Shown: one piece after another, positions 37,501-49,084 of the stretch
How positions within the stretch are numbered: the first letter of the stretch is position 1
Layout: every line of letters begins with the position of its first letter
Assembly (NCBI GenBank): GCA_963556495.2
Contig: OY747710.1
Span: forward strand, 24,927,500 to 24,991,499
From: Valencia hispanica
Taxonomy: Eukaryota > Chordata > Actinopteri > Cyprinodontiformes > Valenciidae
Length of the DNA: 64,000 bases
Reading direction: 5' to 3'
Notes under the pieces: model-generated
Told to the model about the DNA's origin: nothing
The model's input: only the letters and a program-made list of their open reading frames with translations
Databases searched by the model: none
Position numbers and translations under genes: made by a program

Positions 37501-40500
37501 TTTAAATTAAGATTAACCTTTTAAATCACATTGGTTATGCATTTAATATTAATAATATTTAATAATATTAAAATTAATATTATAATTTCCCCACATCACT
37601 GATGGAAACCTAAAGATGTTTAGTACAAAAGCATAAACTTACAGATTTGTTGTAAATCAAAATGAAATAAATTTAAGTAGTTGAAAATTTATGGAAGGAT
37701 GTCTCGCTGCACGGTTTTGAAGTGTCAAAGATAGGGTCCACACTTTGCATTCTGACTGTAAATTAAAATATCAATAGCTGACTGTAAGTATAAAAAAATT
37801 TGAAAAGCACTAGGAGAACGCAGACCTCTTCCAAGGCAGCTCAGTACTCCTTAATGTTGTGATCTAATTCTAACTTTTTCTAGATTCCTTGACCATGAAA
37901 ACAAACCATCATTATTAGTTCAGTATTTATTTAGGAAAATCACTTTTTTTCAGTAATGGCAGTTTTCCAATCACCCCCAAATTATAATCACTTGTTCCTG
38001 GTCCCATTGCAGACATTTCCTCAAAATGTCATCTAAATCCACCTATAACTTTTTGAGTTATGTTGCTAATAGACAAACAAACCCTGGCAAAAACAATAGC
38101 CTCCTTGGCGGAGGGAACAATGTCCACATCTTTGGTCCACTCTATCTAAACAGTTTGTTTTTTGCCTCCACAGCCTCTGGACTTTGAGTCCCATTCCACC
38201 TACAACCTCCAGATTGATGCTCGTAACACAGAGCCCCTGATGCAGGGTATGAACTACAGCAGCGACTCCACCGCCACCCTGTCCGTATCCGTCACGGATG
38301 TGGACGAGGCACCAGAGTTCAGTCTGGACATCCTGGATGTGACTGTACCAGAAAACTTTACAAAGGGATCAGTGCTGTTGGCAATAGATGCAAAGGATCC
38401 AGAAGGGAAAGACATTGGGTAAAGAGAGCTCAGCTATTTCTCAAATTTGCTTTGGCTATTATAATGTGTAATGTCAGCACATGAAAGAACAGATAAACAT
38501 TTACTGAGGAACAGATTATGCCGGATGGCAAGGATGCCTTAACCTTTTGGTGCTTTTATAGTTTCTTTTTAACCCTAAAGTGGGTCTAAAGGGATGATCC
38601 CACTAACATGCCTCACTTATTTTGTTGTCTAGATTAATCATTCACATATTTGGCTTCTAAAAGAATCTATATTTGGTATATTTAAAACAGAGAAGGAACA
38701 TTTCAGTAAATAAACCTCATTCGAACATCAAGCGACGTTTCTAATTGGGATTCACCATTAAATTACATTTTGAGGCAATGCAATTTTATTTGTATAGCAC
38801 ACTTTCAACAACAAGGTAATTCAAGGTGCTTTACATGATTAAGGGGGGAAATAAAAATAGCAGCAAAACACAGACAAAGCATATAAAGTAAAAACAGCAA
38901 TAAAGCAAGAAGCACACACAGATACATCAAAGCATTACTCAAAGACAGCTCTAAACGGATACGTTTTTAGTAGGGATTTTTTTTTTTTACTCAGTTTTTC
39001 AGCAGCTTTGCAGTTGTCTGAAAGTTTATTCCAGATTAGAGGAGCATCAAAACTGAAAGCTGCTTCTCCATGTTTGGTTCTAATTCTAGGGATGTTGAGT
39101 AGACTGGAGTTAGAGGACCTGAGTGTTCTGGTGGGTTGGTATAGTAACAGCAGATCTTCAACATACTTTGGTGCTAAGCCATTCAATGATTTATAAACTA
39201 GTAGAAGTATTTTGAAGTCTATTCTCTGAGCTACAGGGAGCCAGTGTAAGGACTTTAGAACTGGGGTGATGTGCTCTACTTTCCTGGTTCTAGTGAGGAC
39301 ACGAGCAGCAGCGTTCTGGATCAGCTGCAGATGTCTGATTGACTTTTTAGGCAGACCTGTGAGAACGCTGTTGCATGCCGAACGCTAAGGGGCATTTATA
39401 GGTCAGGATTTATTTTTGTGCAATGGCGCTGGTCCAGACATTTCTTACCGAAGCTGAAGAACGAGTAATAAGGCTTATTAAAAAAAATCCATTTAAAATG
39501 GTTCCTACTCATTTTAACAATATTTGATTCTGACTGCATTTTTATCTCCTTACAATAAACTCTTGTAAATTTACATCCTAATAACCATAAACAAATTGGA
39601 AAACAAAATCCTACTTTTAAACACTTTTGAGATTGATTTTTCGAGGAATGGCATTGCTGGGACTGTAACACACAATTTTTAGCCAAAAGCAGAGATTTGT
39701 GTAACAGAAGTTGGAGCCTATGTTGAAGCTTTTATTTGACTGATGAAAGAAGTGACTGTTTTCTGACTTCATTGAGCTTGGAGGACAGCAGACAAAATGG
39801 AAAACCATTTGATAACCTGCTTCCAGGACTCCTCATCTAGATCCACATTGGCTGACTGCTACTTTATCTGTTGAAGCAATCGGGCGTCCACAAAACAAAC
39901 TGCAGATTATTTTTGAGCACCATTGTTGCACAGGTCACAGGTTCAGAGTGTGCTTTCATCACAATTGATGTGTTATGTCGTGCAGCTCGCTGATGGTTGT
40001 GTGTTTGTGTGCAGTTTCAAGCTGGACGGCGACGCTCAGGGCTGGCTGGAGATCGATGCTGCCACAGGAGCGATCAGGACCAAAGACAGGATGGACAGAG
40101 AGACACTGGAGACATTTGATGTCACTGTCACTGCCTTCGAGAAGGGTGAGTAGCAGCTAAGTCACAGCAAGTCATTGCGTAAATATGAAAGAACCCACAT
40201 TTAGTGTAGGAATATGCTTAGGGGCCAAATCATAACCCTTCTTCACACTCAACACAAAATAAGATTCATAATCTCTGAAAATAAAGGCTTTACTGTAGTT
40301 TATACTTAAATCACTCATCAACCAGTTTAGTTAGTTACTGAAAACCCACAGATAAATAAATCTTATTCAAAAATTTTAAAAAAGGGGCCTTTTATTGCAT
40401 TTTTAACCTCTTAGATTAGGGTTTTAAACTGCCCCTGTGGCTCTTCTTACTGAGATGGCAAACAAAGTATTTACACCCATGTTAGTGCTTTTTAAACAAA

Positions 40501-43500
40501 GAGAATAAAAGTTTGACAAAGTATAAACTGTAAATACTCTGTGTTTAATGTAGGGTAGTCCATTCCAGATTAGAGAAGTCTAAATGTTATAGATGTTGAA
40601 ATAAGGTGTGAAATTCTCCTTTCCTGATGTAAAATTCTATAAATTTCAGGAAAAATATGAATTTTCAAAATATTTTTTGAGTATTTAAATGTACCCTAAA
40701 GATTTCATCACTGTTAAGAGGACACATGAGTTATTTGTCTTCATGTCCCTTGGCAGCTGCTTGTATTTTAACATACACCGGGAAACATGAGCACATTACC
40801 CCAGTACTGACATCCCTTCACTGGTTACCTTGTCAGGTTCGAGCAGATTCTAAGGTCCTGTTGCTAACCTACAAGGCTTTAAAGGGTTTAGCACCTTCAT
40901 ATCTTTCTGACCTTCTGCAACTGTATGTTCCCCCCCATGTTCTCAGATCTCAGGGCACCGGTCTTTTAAAAGTTCCTAAAGCTAGACGCAAAACTATTGG
41001 TGCCTTTTCCTTTCGTGCTCCATCTTTGTGGAGCAATTTACCTCAAGAAATTAGGCAGGTATGCACTGTTGAAGTTTTTAAGGCAAAGTTAACGACACAC
41101 TTGTACTCTATCTTTTGTGTCCTAGTTCCAGGCTTAGTTTTATTGGTTTTCATTGTTCTTCCTTTTTGTTTGACTTGTTTTTAAATTGCATTGTTTTATT
41201 CTGTACTGTTTTAATTATTTATTTTATTCACTAGCTGTTCAGCGCTTTGCTTGAAAGCGCTTTATGAATAAAGTTATCATTATTATTATTATTATTATTG
41301 GTGTTGTCTCTGTTTGCCTCCACAGAGAACCCTGACAAGTCCTCCGAGCGTGTCGTCCACGTGCGGCTGCTGGATGTCAACGACAACGTTCCCAAACTGG
41401 TTAAGACCCAGGCCTTCATCTGCATGCAGAAAATCCAACCCCTCACCATCATGGCTGAAGATGGGGACAACGATCCCTTCTCTCGTCCTTTCAATTTCAC
41501 CTTTGCAAAGAAATCTCCCAACTGGAAGCTGAGCAAGATCGATGGTACGTTTGTTAAGGTCCAAATGAAGAAAAGGACGATGCAGAGATGTACTTTTCTT
41601 TACTCATTTTGGGGCATATTTGTTTGCTTACTTGGTTGGTTCTTTGTGTCGTGCAGATTCCTCAGCTGAGCTGCAGTTGACCAAAAAACCAGTGAAAGAA
41701 GGAACGCACTCTCTTAAGATCACCGTTAAAGACAAAGCAGGCATGGGCGTTCCACAGCTGTTTGAGGGTAAGTTATCAAACCTCACTTCTTTACATTTCT
41801 CTTATGAGGTGGTCCATTTGTGTCCAGTTCTTGTACCTGACAGTAACAGCAAATTGCACAGTGAGAGCCGTAAAATGAAGACAATGGACACATGAAGGAC
41901 AAAAGGATTTAAATTCAAGCAAGTGACATTTTACTCCATGTCTCCTCTATGATTCCCAGTGGTACTATGCAACTGCACATCCCTCGGCTACTGCTACATG
42001 CCGCCACACGGAGAGAGCTTCAAACTTCCAATGGGAGCCACCATCGGGATCTTAGCAGGCGTTCTGGGATTCTGTGGTAAGTCAGACAAACTGACATATA
42101 GGTGAAACCAAAGGTTTAAACATACTACAAATTTTCTTTTTACTTGTTTCCCCTCTTTGTCTGACATTAAACTAGACTAAACTTTATGGAGAAAATTCAA
42201 AATAAGATTTTTTTTAAAAATAAGTTCACAAATATTTCTTTAGTGTTTGGCAATTTTTATTTTAAACTCCATGACCCGATTTTTAACATTTCGAGCATCT
42301 GTCCACAATACTTTACAATTTATATTTCAGACATTTCACACCAAAGCATCTCCGGAACACAGAACCCATCTCGTTACTGAACTTCATGATAGCTGGACAT
42401 TCCCATGATGTTTTTATTTACATGTAGTTGTTTGAACAGATTAATGTTGCACCTTCAGGGTTCTGGAAATTACAGTGGCTTGCAAAAATATTCGGCCCCC
42501 TTGAACTTTTCCACATTTTGTCACATTACAGCCACAAACATGAATCAATTTTATTGGAATTCCACGTGAAAGACCAATACAAAGTGGTGTACACATGAGA
42601 AGTGGAACGAAAATCATACATGATTCCAATAATTTTTTACAAATAAATAACTGAAAAGTGGGGTGTGCGTAATTATTCAGCCCCCTGAGTCAATACTTTG
42701 TAGAACCACCTTTTGCTGCAATTACAGCTGCCAGTCTTTTAGGGTATGTCTCTACCAGCTTTGCACATCTAGAGACTGAAATTCTTGCCCATTCTTCTTT
42801 GCAAAACAGCTCCAGCTCAGTCAGATTAGATGGACAGCGTTTGTGAACAGCAGCTTTCAGATCATTCCACAGATTCTCGATTGGATTTAGATCTGGACTT
42901 TGACTGGGCCATTCTAGCACATGGATATGTTTTGTTTTAAACCATTCTATTGTTGCCCTGGCTTTATGTTTAGGGTCGTTGTCCTGCTGGAAGGTGAACC
43001 TCCGCCCCAGTCTCAAGTCTTTTGCAGACTCCAAGAGGTTTTCTTCCAAGATTGCTCTGTATTTGGCTCCATCCATCTTCCCATCAACTCTGACCAGCTT
43101 CCCTGTCCCTGCTGAAGAGAAGCACCCCCAGAGCATGATGCTGCCACCACCATATTTGACAGTGGGGATGGTGTGTTCAGAGTGATGTGCAGTGTTAGTT
43201 TTCCGCCACACATAGCGTTTTGCATTTTGGCCAAAAAGTTCCATTTTGGTCTCATCTGACCAGAGCACCTTCTTCCACATGGTTGCTGTGTCCCCCACAT
43301 GGCTTGTGGCAAACTGCAAACGGGACTTCTTATGGTTTTCTTTTAACAATGACTTTCTTCTTGCCACTCTTCCATAAAGGCCAACTTTGTGCAGTGCACG
43401 ACTAATAGTTGTCCTATGGACAGATTCCGCCACCTGAGCTGTAGATCTCTGCAGCTCGTCCAGAGTCACCACGGGCCTCTTGGCTGCATTTCTGATCAGC

Positions 43501-44468
43501 GCTCTCCTTGTTCGGCCTGTGAGTTTAGGTGGACGGCCTTGTCTTGGTAGGTTTACAGTTGTGCCATACTCCTTCCATTTCTGAAGGATCGCTTGAACGG
43601 TGCTCCGGGGGATGTTCAAGGCTTGGGAAATCTTTTTGTAGCCTAAGCCTGCTTTAAATTTCTCAATAACTTTATCCCTGACCTGTCTGGTGTGTTCTAT
43701 GGACTTCATGGTGTTGTTGCTCCCAACATTCTCTTAGACAACCTCTGAGGCCGTCACAGGGCAGCTGTATTTGTACTGACATTAGATTACACACAGGTCC
43801 ACTCTATTTAGTCATTATCACTCATCAGGCAATGTCTATGGGCAACTGACTGCACTCAGACCAAAGGGGGCTGAATAATTACGCACACCCCACTTTTCAG
43901 TTATTTATTTGTAAAAAATGTTTGGAATCATGTATGATTTTCGTTCCACTTCTCACGTGTACACCACTTTGTATTGGTCTTTCACGTGGAATTCCAATAA
44001 AATTGATTCATGTTTGTGGCTGTAATGTGACAAAATGTGGAAAAGTTCAAGGGGGCCCAATACTTTTGCAAGCCACTGTATATCCGAGGCTGAACCAGAG
44101 TTGTGGAGATCCACAATTATCTTGCTGATTTCATTTTATTTTCCATTGATGTCACACAAGGAAGCAGTGTATTTTAGGTGTTGCCTTAAAATACATACAA
44201 ACATGTGGTGAATTAACCTACCAGAAAGTAAAATAGCCATAACATCATATTCTTGGCTTTTCCTAGTTGTTTCAAGTCAAAATAATCTTGATTTCTCTAA
44301 ATATTTTAAAATGAGCATTGTTGTGTATAAATTAAGGTTTCTACTTCAACTGACTTCATATTTACTCTTGTTGCAGTTATCATCTTCATCATAGTGATCA
44401 AGCGCTCAAATAAAAAGGGCAAGAAGAAAGGGCAGACTGAAGATGGGGAGCGGAACCCCATGATGTAG
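28585..44468 (+). CDS. cdh17: Cadherin-17 (LI-cadherin)
   Basis: Coding exons: 28585-28632, 29052-29147, 32596-32730, 32843-32978, 34171-34329, 34646-34798, 35125-35330, 35448-35579, 35671-35821, 36704-36913, 37004-37080, 37158-37346, 38174-38418, 40015-40145, 41326-41544, 41657-41767, 41960-42076 and 44377-44468. They total 2607 bases, 868 residues; human CDH17 has 832. Seen: signal peptide MTPMLHLLLLPSLLS, repeated extracellular cadherin domains with linkers DVNNNAPRF, DVNDNKPVC, DVNNELPLF, DVDEAPEF and DVNDNVP, ATDADEPNTGSS, one membrane helix split over the last two exons (IGILAGVLGFC + VIIFIIVI), and a tail of about 20 basic residues without a catenin-binding domain. These are hallmarks of 7D-cadherins. 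Known role: calcium-dependent epithelial adhesion and peptide transport in gut and liver. Exon 34646-34798 adds a Cys-containing insertion not in the human protein. CDH16 is the alternative, but synteny favours cdh17. Confidence 0.95.
29363..30465 (+). mobile_element. Decayed Tc1-like element in cdh17 intron
   Basis: The left end has GCTTTGTAAACTTATTCACATCCCC and the right end AATACTTTTGCAACAGGCTG, eroded Tc1 inverted repeats. Between them lie 'aagacatggccgtccaccta' (GRPPKL-coding type) and 'gtaaaacatggtggtggcag' (VKHGGG). Many stops and indels show that the transposase is dead. It belongs to the same broad group as the fragments at 8112, 33285 and 57140. Confidence 0.75.
31495..32515 (-). 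mobile_element. hAT-like non-autonomous element, decayed (copy 2), carrying an insertion
   Basis: The reverse complement matches the rad54b intron element at 1615-2100: 'ttttgttatta-gctgttacc' type segments on the left, and 'tttcagacctaagccttaaa' and 'agaatcgattttttt' on the right. The copy is split by the 712-base element at 31612-32323. It ends near 'caacacagcactataaatat'. Confidence 0.6.
31612..32323. mobile_element. hAT non-autonomous element with perfect 8-base target duplication
   Basis: Starts CAGTGTTTCTCAAACTATGG and ends CTTTGTCCAAAGAAACACCG, which reverse-complements to CGGTGTTTCTTTGG. CATTAACC flanks both sides (31604-31611 and 32324-32331), the 8-base duplication expected for hAT. 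It has no transposase frame. It is inserted inside an older repeat, so it is the younger of the two. Confidence 0.85.
33285..34045 (-). mobile_element. Truncated Tc1-like element in cdh17 intron
   Basis: The left end carries GCTTCGCAAAAGTTTTAATTCCCCTTGAAC and the 'ttgtcatgttgcaaccacaa' inverted-repeat sequence. Antisense transposase follows: 'cacagcatgatgctgccatc' reverses the GGGSIML-coding block, then the frame at 33739-34011. The N-terminal part and the second inverted repeat are absent. Confidence 0.75.
34646..34798 (+). other. cdh17 exon encoding a Cys-containing insertion in the second cadherin domain
   Basis: This 153-base in-frame exon (CAG acceptor, GT donor) encodes GEEMLKAKPG, then YARGEDQSIDS, NEYCPVQDIPYEQ and NPFFTCVERQ. 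It sits between the calcium-domain strand GEISTTEK and the strand DPDYTLYIRVQDM, where human CDH17 has a much shorter link. The two cysteines 14 residues apart could form a disulfide. It accounts for most of the extra length over the human protein. Confidence 0.75.
38770..39395 (-). mobile_element. L2-like LINE 3' end
   Basis: The minus strand encodes the conserved C-terminal LINE segment (MNGLAPKYVEDLLLLYQPTR, LRSSNSSLLNIPRIRT, SFDAPLIWNKLSDN), then the tail whose plus strand is GCAATTTTATTTGTATAGCAC. The same tail occurs at 45935-45958, so this copy and the 45926-48140 LINE are one family. 5'-truncated. Confidence 0.85.
40725..41300 (+). mobile_element. CR1/L2-group LINE 3' end with ATT tail
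   Basis: The frame 40726-41184 encodes HITPVLTSLHWLPCQVRADS, LLTYKALKGLAPSYLSDLLQ, GAFSFRAPSLWSNLPQEIRQ. This is the LINE C-terminal region. The element ends in AGCGCTTTATGAATAAAGTT and an (ATT)n tail at 41277-41299, only 26 bases before a cdh17 exon. 5'-truncated. Confidence 0.85.
42473..44078 (-). mobile_element. Complete Tc1-like transposon
   Basis: A 1606-base element with TA on each side (42471-42472 and 44079-44080). The inverted repeats are about 213 bases each (42473-42685 and 43866-44078), start CAGTGGCTTGCAAAA, and differ at only about five positions by eye. It lies in the last cdh17 intron, between the two exons that encode the membrane helix, in antisense orientation. The transposase frame is open. 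Near-identical repeats and an open frame indicate recent insertion. Confidence 0.95.
42690..43709 (-). CDS. Tc1-like transposase (DD34E), intact
   Basis: 339 residues from ATG at 43709-43707. In order: paired-type helix-turn-helix (KIEKFKAG-like, ISQALNIPRSTVQAIL, residues about 15-45), the GRPPKLTGR motif (about 58-66), a second DNA-binding helix set, then a catalytic core with SDETK (first Asp), GGGSIMLWGCFS, QQDNDPKHKA (second Asp) and SPDLNPIENLW (Glu), 34 residues apart. The length is normal for Tc1 transposases. Role: cut-and-paste movement into TA sites in the nucleus, with binding inside the long inverted repeats. No frameshift or missing catalytic residue is visible, so it may be functional. 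The cdh17 context is incidental. Confidence 0.95.
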   Translation of the reverse strand: MKSIEHTRQVRDKVIEKFKAGLGYKKISQALNIPRSTVQAILQKWKEYGTTVNLPRQGRPPKLTGRTRRALIRNAAKRPVVTLDELQRSTAQVAESVHRTTISRALHKVGLYGRVARRKSLLKENHKKSRLQFATSHVGDTATMWKKVLWSDETKMELFGQNAKRYVWRKTNTAHHSEHTIPTVKYGGGSIMLWGCFSSAGTGKLVRVDGKMDGAKYRAILEENLLESAKDLRLGRRFTFQQDNDPKHKARATIEWFKTKHIHVLEWPSQSPDLNPIENLWNDLKAAVHKRCPSNLTELELFCKEEWARISVSRCAKLVETYPKRLAAVIAAKGGSTKY

Positions 44469-44692
44469 AGAAAAGCATGTGAAGTTTTATTTATATAAAG
44501 AAAGTGTCACAGATTACCTAAAAGGAGTTTTGCAAGTCATACAACATGCACACAACCTGTTTTTGCAACTTTAACATGTCTCAAAACCTTAACATATTGT
44601 TTGGATGTTTTGCTGGTGCCTTTTCACTGTGTGAGTGTTGACTTAACATCCAGCTCATGCTTATTTATTTACAGTGATCATCCTCACTGCTA

Positions 44693-44698
44693 AATAAA
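44693..44698 (+). other. Polyadenylation signal of cdh17
   Basis: AATAAA 225 bases after the stop codon. A second AATAAA lies at 45056-45061, so two 3' ends are possible. Confidence 0.55.
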
Positions 44699-44956
44699 CG
44701 CAGGAACACATACTATTAAAGAAACTTTAAGAAAATCCCTTTATTCTCTTTCAAGTTATCAGACGCTGTTTTATTTCAGTTTGTTTTATTCAAACATTTT
44801 ATGAGTGGAGTTTGAATATTAGGTGCCGTGCATACTAAACTCACTTGGTAGGCCAGCTGAGCTTTCTCACAGCTTGTTGACTTAATGTATTAAAATGAGT
44901 TTCTCAGACTGGCTGGTTCATTAGCAGTTTCATTGTTTCTCATGATTTAATGTGTT

Positions 44957-44969
44957 CCCCCCCCCCCCC
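44957..44969 (+). repeat. Poly-C run
   Basis: Thirteen consecutive C between the two candidate cdh17 polyadenylation signals. Confidence 0.9.
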
Positions 44970-45925
44970 ATCCCAGCGCCTGCTGATGTTAAGTAACATG
45001 CTAATGAACAATTATTGGATCATTTTTGTAAAGTGCAGTAACTGTTCTGCTTCCCAATAAAAAAAACAAACTGGGATTTACTTTGGTTTTCACTTATTTT
45101 TTCTGTTTCTGGGTCTGTCTGCTGTTACACGCCAGGAAAGACACGTGGTGCTGCAGGTGATGGGTGACACAACGCCCAGACATCCACTCTTTACCTTGCT
45201 TTATGCGTCTTATCTGGGATTTCTTCTCGTACATTTTACTCTGCGTTTACAGTCGCTGTTGTTGCATCTCCTCCTCCTCCTCTAGTCTGTCGCTAAGCAT
45301 TCAAGGCCTGGCAGAGTGATGCTCTGAGTCATCTCTTTGACAGTGGGAGACGGGCTGCAGATTGTCAGCTGTGCTGAAAGGAAGATAGCATGAACTTTAA
45401 ACAGCACAAAGAGACCCCCCAACACACATGCTAGTGAGGGTTGATACGGGGGCCCACATGTGCTTCCACGAGCATCCACCCACTCCGATCCATGTGTCAC
45501 GTGTGTGAGTCGGTGAACTGCCTGCTGTGGATCCCAGAAGCCAAAGGATGGAGCCACGACTCGCTGTTTATGTCTGCAGTCCATCTGGATCTGTATCTCC
45601 GCAACACTTTTCCACAACAGAGGTGCGTGGAGAAGTTGAAAGGTTGAGGAACAGCGGCATGGAAGTGGATGAAAGACAGAGTAAACGATGTGATGGACGA
45701 ACCGCCTCTTCATATCAGATCTCACCCACTCATGCAACAATATTGTCCTTCAGCCGTTTAGTCACCGCCAGAGTGGACATTTGTCCTAATATAGAAAATC
45801 TATGTTGATCTTAGCATTTAGAACTGATTCATCATTTCTTAGCTGCTTGGATTACTAGTTTATAGGACCAGATTGCAGGTTAAAGGTTGCAGTCTGGTCC
45901 CCAGTAGGTTTGCAATAAAGGTAAG

Positions 45926-48140
45926 GCAAGGCAAGGCAATTTTATTTGTATAGCACACTTTCAACAGCAGGGTAAGGTGTTTTACATGATTTGGTGATTT
46001 TTAAAAAACACACAAAAGAAACACACATTACACATGATACACAATAAAGCAAGAGAACTGGTATGATGTGCTCTACATTCCTGGTTCTAGTGAGGACGCG
46101 AGCGGCAGCGTTCTGGATCAGCTGCAGCTGTCTGATTGACTTTTTAGGCAGACCTGTGAAGATGCTGTTGCAGTAATCAATCCGACTAAAGATAAACGCA
46201 TGGATGAGTTTTTCTAGGTCGTGTTGCAAAATCAGTCCTTTAATCCTAGAGATGTTCTTCAGGTGATAGAACGCTGACCTTGTTATTGCCTTTATGTGAC
46301 CCTGGAGGTTCAGGTCTGAGTTCATTACTACACCTAGGTTACGAACCTGATCAGTAGTTTCTAGCTGTATTATTTGAAGCTGTGTGCTGACTCTTGATCG
46401 TTCCTCCTTGGGTCCAAAAATAATCACTTCTGTTTTGTTTCTATTCAGCTGGAGAAAGTTATGGCACATCCATCCATTTATTTGGTCAATGCATTGATTT
46501 AGGGTTTGAATGGGTTCGAGGGGCCCCAGGATGGAGCCCTGGGGCACCCCACATGTGATTTCTGTTTGTTCTGATGAAAAGTTTCCTATTGAAACATAGA
46601 AGTCCCTGTTCTTTAGGTAAGACTCGAACCAGCCAAGTACTGTACCAGAGAGTCCGACCCAGCTCTCCAGTCGTTCCAATAAAATATCATGATCAACAGT
46701 GTCAAATGTTGCACTGAGGTCCAACAGAACCAGCACTGTGGTTCTTCCACAGTCTGTATTTATGCGGATGTCATTAAATACTTTGACAAGGACAGTCTCG
46801 GTGCTGTGGTGAGCGCGGAAACCAGACTGAAAAGCATCAAAACGGTTTGTCATTGTTATAAAGCCATTTAACTGCTGAAACACAGCTTTTTCAATAATCT
46901 TACTGATGAATGGGAGATTAGAGATTGGCCTGTAGTTCTGCATTAACGTGTTGTCCAGATTTTTCTTCTTTAGCAGTGGTTTAATAACTGCTGTTTTTAA
47001 AGCCTGAGGGAAGACACCTGATAGCAGTGATGAGTTCACTATTTGAACAAGATCAGACCCAATAACAGGAAGAACCTTCTTTAGAAAAGCTGTGGGTAGG
47101 ATATCAAGACAGCAGGAGGAGGAGCTTAATTGGATAATGATTTTTTCAAGGCAGTTCTGGTTTAATTCGTGGAATTCAGACATTTTCTCTACATTGTTGT
47201 TGATTGGGGATGGCACTGGTTGTGGGTTCGATATTGAGGTACAGATTGACCGTCTAATTGTTAGAATCTTTTCAGTGAAAAAGCTGGCAAATTCATTGCA
47301 GGCCCTGGTAGAGTTTAGTTCAGGGGCTACTGTCACTAAAGGATTAGTTAGTCTTTCCACTGTTGCAAATAGAGTCCGTGCGTTATTAATGTTTCTGTTG
47401 ATGATTTCAGAAAAGAACGATTCCCTAGCATCTTTTATAGTTAGCTGATATCTATTCAGTCTCTCTTTGTAGATCTCACAGTGAACCTGGAGTCGAGTTT
47501 TCCGCCATTTTCTCTCGGCTCGTCGACACTCTCTTTTTTCACTACGTACCAGTGGATTACTTGTCCACGGAGACTTCTTTCTACCTGAGACTATTTTCAC
47601 TTTAGTTGGAGCAATGGAATCCATGATGTCTGAGATTTCTTCAAGGAAATTATCTACCAACTTATTTACTGAGTTTGAGTTGGGAGATGAGGGGGATGTG
47701 GTGGAAGGATAAATACGTTTAAAGGTTTCTACTGAACTGTCCCCTAGAAAACGCTTTTTTATAGTGGTCTTACTGTGGCTGGATAATTTAGCAGAGATGG
47801 TACTTTCAAAGAAAATACAGAAATGGTCAGATAATGCAATATTAATTACAGAGATGTCAGAAATATTTAAACCTTTGCAGATAATTAAGTCCAGAGTCCA
47901 GTGTCCTTTATTGTGTGTTGGTTGTTTGACATGCTGGATCAGTCCGAAGTTGTGGAGAGTATCATCTAATATTTTTGCTTGTCTATCTTGGGGGTTGTCG
48001 GTATGGATGTTAAAGTCCCCCACGATGATTAGTTGGTCATAGTCGATACATATTACAGAAAGAAGGTCATTGAAATCATTAAAGAAGTTAGAGTTAAGTT
48101 TTGGTGGTACAGTGAACAGGCATGCAGTCATATCAGGCCT
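45926..48140 (-). mobile_element. L2-like LINE with internally deleted open frame
   Basis: Minus-strand LINE ending in a GCCTT-type tail (AAGGC repeats on the plus strand at 45918-45940). The 5' side is truncated within the endonuclease near 48135. It joins there a short fragment of another LINE tail (48150-48210, 'tgggacaataaaggattctt'). The coding frame is described separately. The tail matches the LINE at 38770-39395. Confidence 0.9.
45942..48131 (-). pseudogene. LINE endonuclease/reverse transcriptase ORF lacking the YADD box
   Basis: An open frame of 729 codons. Early residues carry the end of an APE-type endonuclease ([12 protein letters not shown], then LSDHFCIFF). Reverse transcriptase follows: [59 protein letters not shown] and [12 protein letters not shown]. 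At about 46523 the frame jumps from GSILGPL straight to [17 protein letters not shown]. The segment that carries the catalytic YADD is missing, yet the frame stays open. A second jump after EHIIPVL removes the C-terminal part seen in the copy at 38770. A protein of this kind could not polymerise DNA. Confidence 0.85.
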
Positions 48141-48234
48141 GCTGCTGTTACAGCCAAATTTCCCCTTTGTGGGACAATAAAGGATTCTTCTATTCTATTC
48201 TTTTACTCTAATGCCTGGTGCTAAATTCATGTAT

Positions 48235-48815
48235 TCACTTCATCAAGAAGGTAGAGGACTTTAAGTACTTGGGCTCAATGGTCCAGAGCAACGGAAAGTG
48301 TGGAAAAGAGGTGAAGAACCGTGTGCAAGCTGGTTGGAGAAAAGTGTCAGGTGGGATAAAAGGGTTTCAGCAAGAATAAAAGAAAAGTTACAAGACAGTG
48401 GTGAGACCAGTTTAGAGACCGTACCAATGAGGAAAAGACAGGAAGCAGAACTGGAGGTTGCAGAGCTCAAGATGTTGAGATTCTCTTTGGGAGTGACGAG
48501 GATGGATAGGGTAAAGAATTAGTACATCAGAGGGAAGGCTCATGTTAGACGTTTTGGAGATAAAGTAAGAGGCCAAACTGAGAAGGTTGGGACATGTTCA
48601 GAGGAGAGACGACGATTATATCGGTAGAAGGATGCTGAGGTTGGAGCCACCAGGCAGGAGGCAGAGAGAGAAAACAAAAAGATTCATGGATGTGGTGAAA
48701 GAGGACATAAAGTTAGTTGGTGTTGAGGGCAGAGGACGCAGAGGACAGAACTAAATGGAGACAAATGATTTGCTGTGCCGACCCCAGAAGGGAAGAGTTG
48801 AAAGAGAATAAGAAA
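48235..48815 (+). mobile_element. RTE-like LINE 3' fragment
   Basis: Broken plus-strand frames encode VEDFKYLGSMVQSNGK, EVKNRVQAGWRKVSGGIKGF, RKRQEAELEVAELKMLRFSL, GVTRMDRVKNEYIRGKAH and RRMLRLEPPGRRQRGKTKRF. These are the conserved end of RTE/BovB-type reverse transcriptases. Frameshifts and stops break it. Confidence 0.8.
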
Positions 48816-49084
48816 AATTTTCATGCCAGTTATTCCGTCTCATCAGATATTGCATGGATTACATTTTTTCACCTTTCCAAAAGCTGAGGTCTGTGTAACC
48901 ATGCCACATGAAACAAGGAAAACAAAACTCTCCCTCAATGTTAAACTAAATATCAATGGGAAAAATATAATTGCAGGCCTAACGGGGGGGGGGGGCTGTT
49001 CTGACTATCATTTTATTAGTTTTAGAGAATAAACTAAAAAGAGCAACCCTGAATAAGACAAAGAAGTAAAAAGTAGGTTGCATC

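Noticed and set aside
45282..45740. 152-codon minus frame between cdh17 and the LINE
   Set aside because: Its composition and lack of motifs suggest chance; there is no splice or promoter support.
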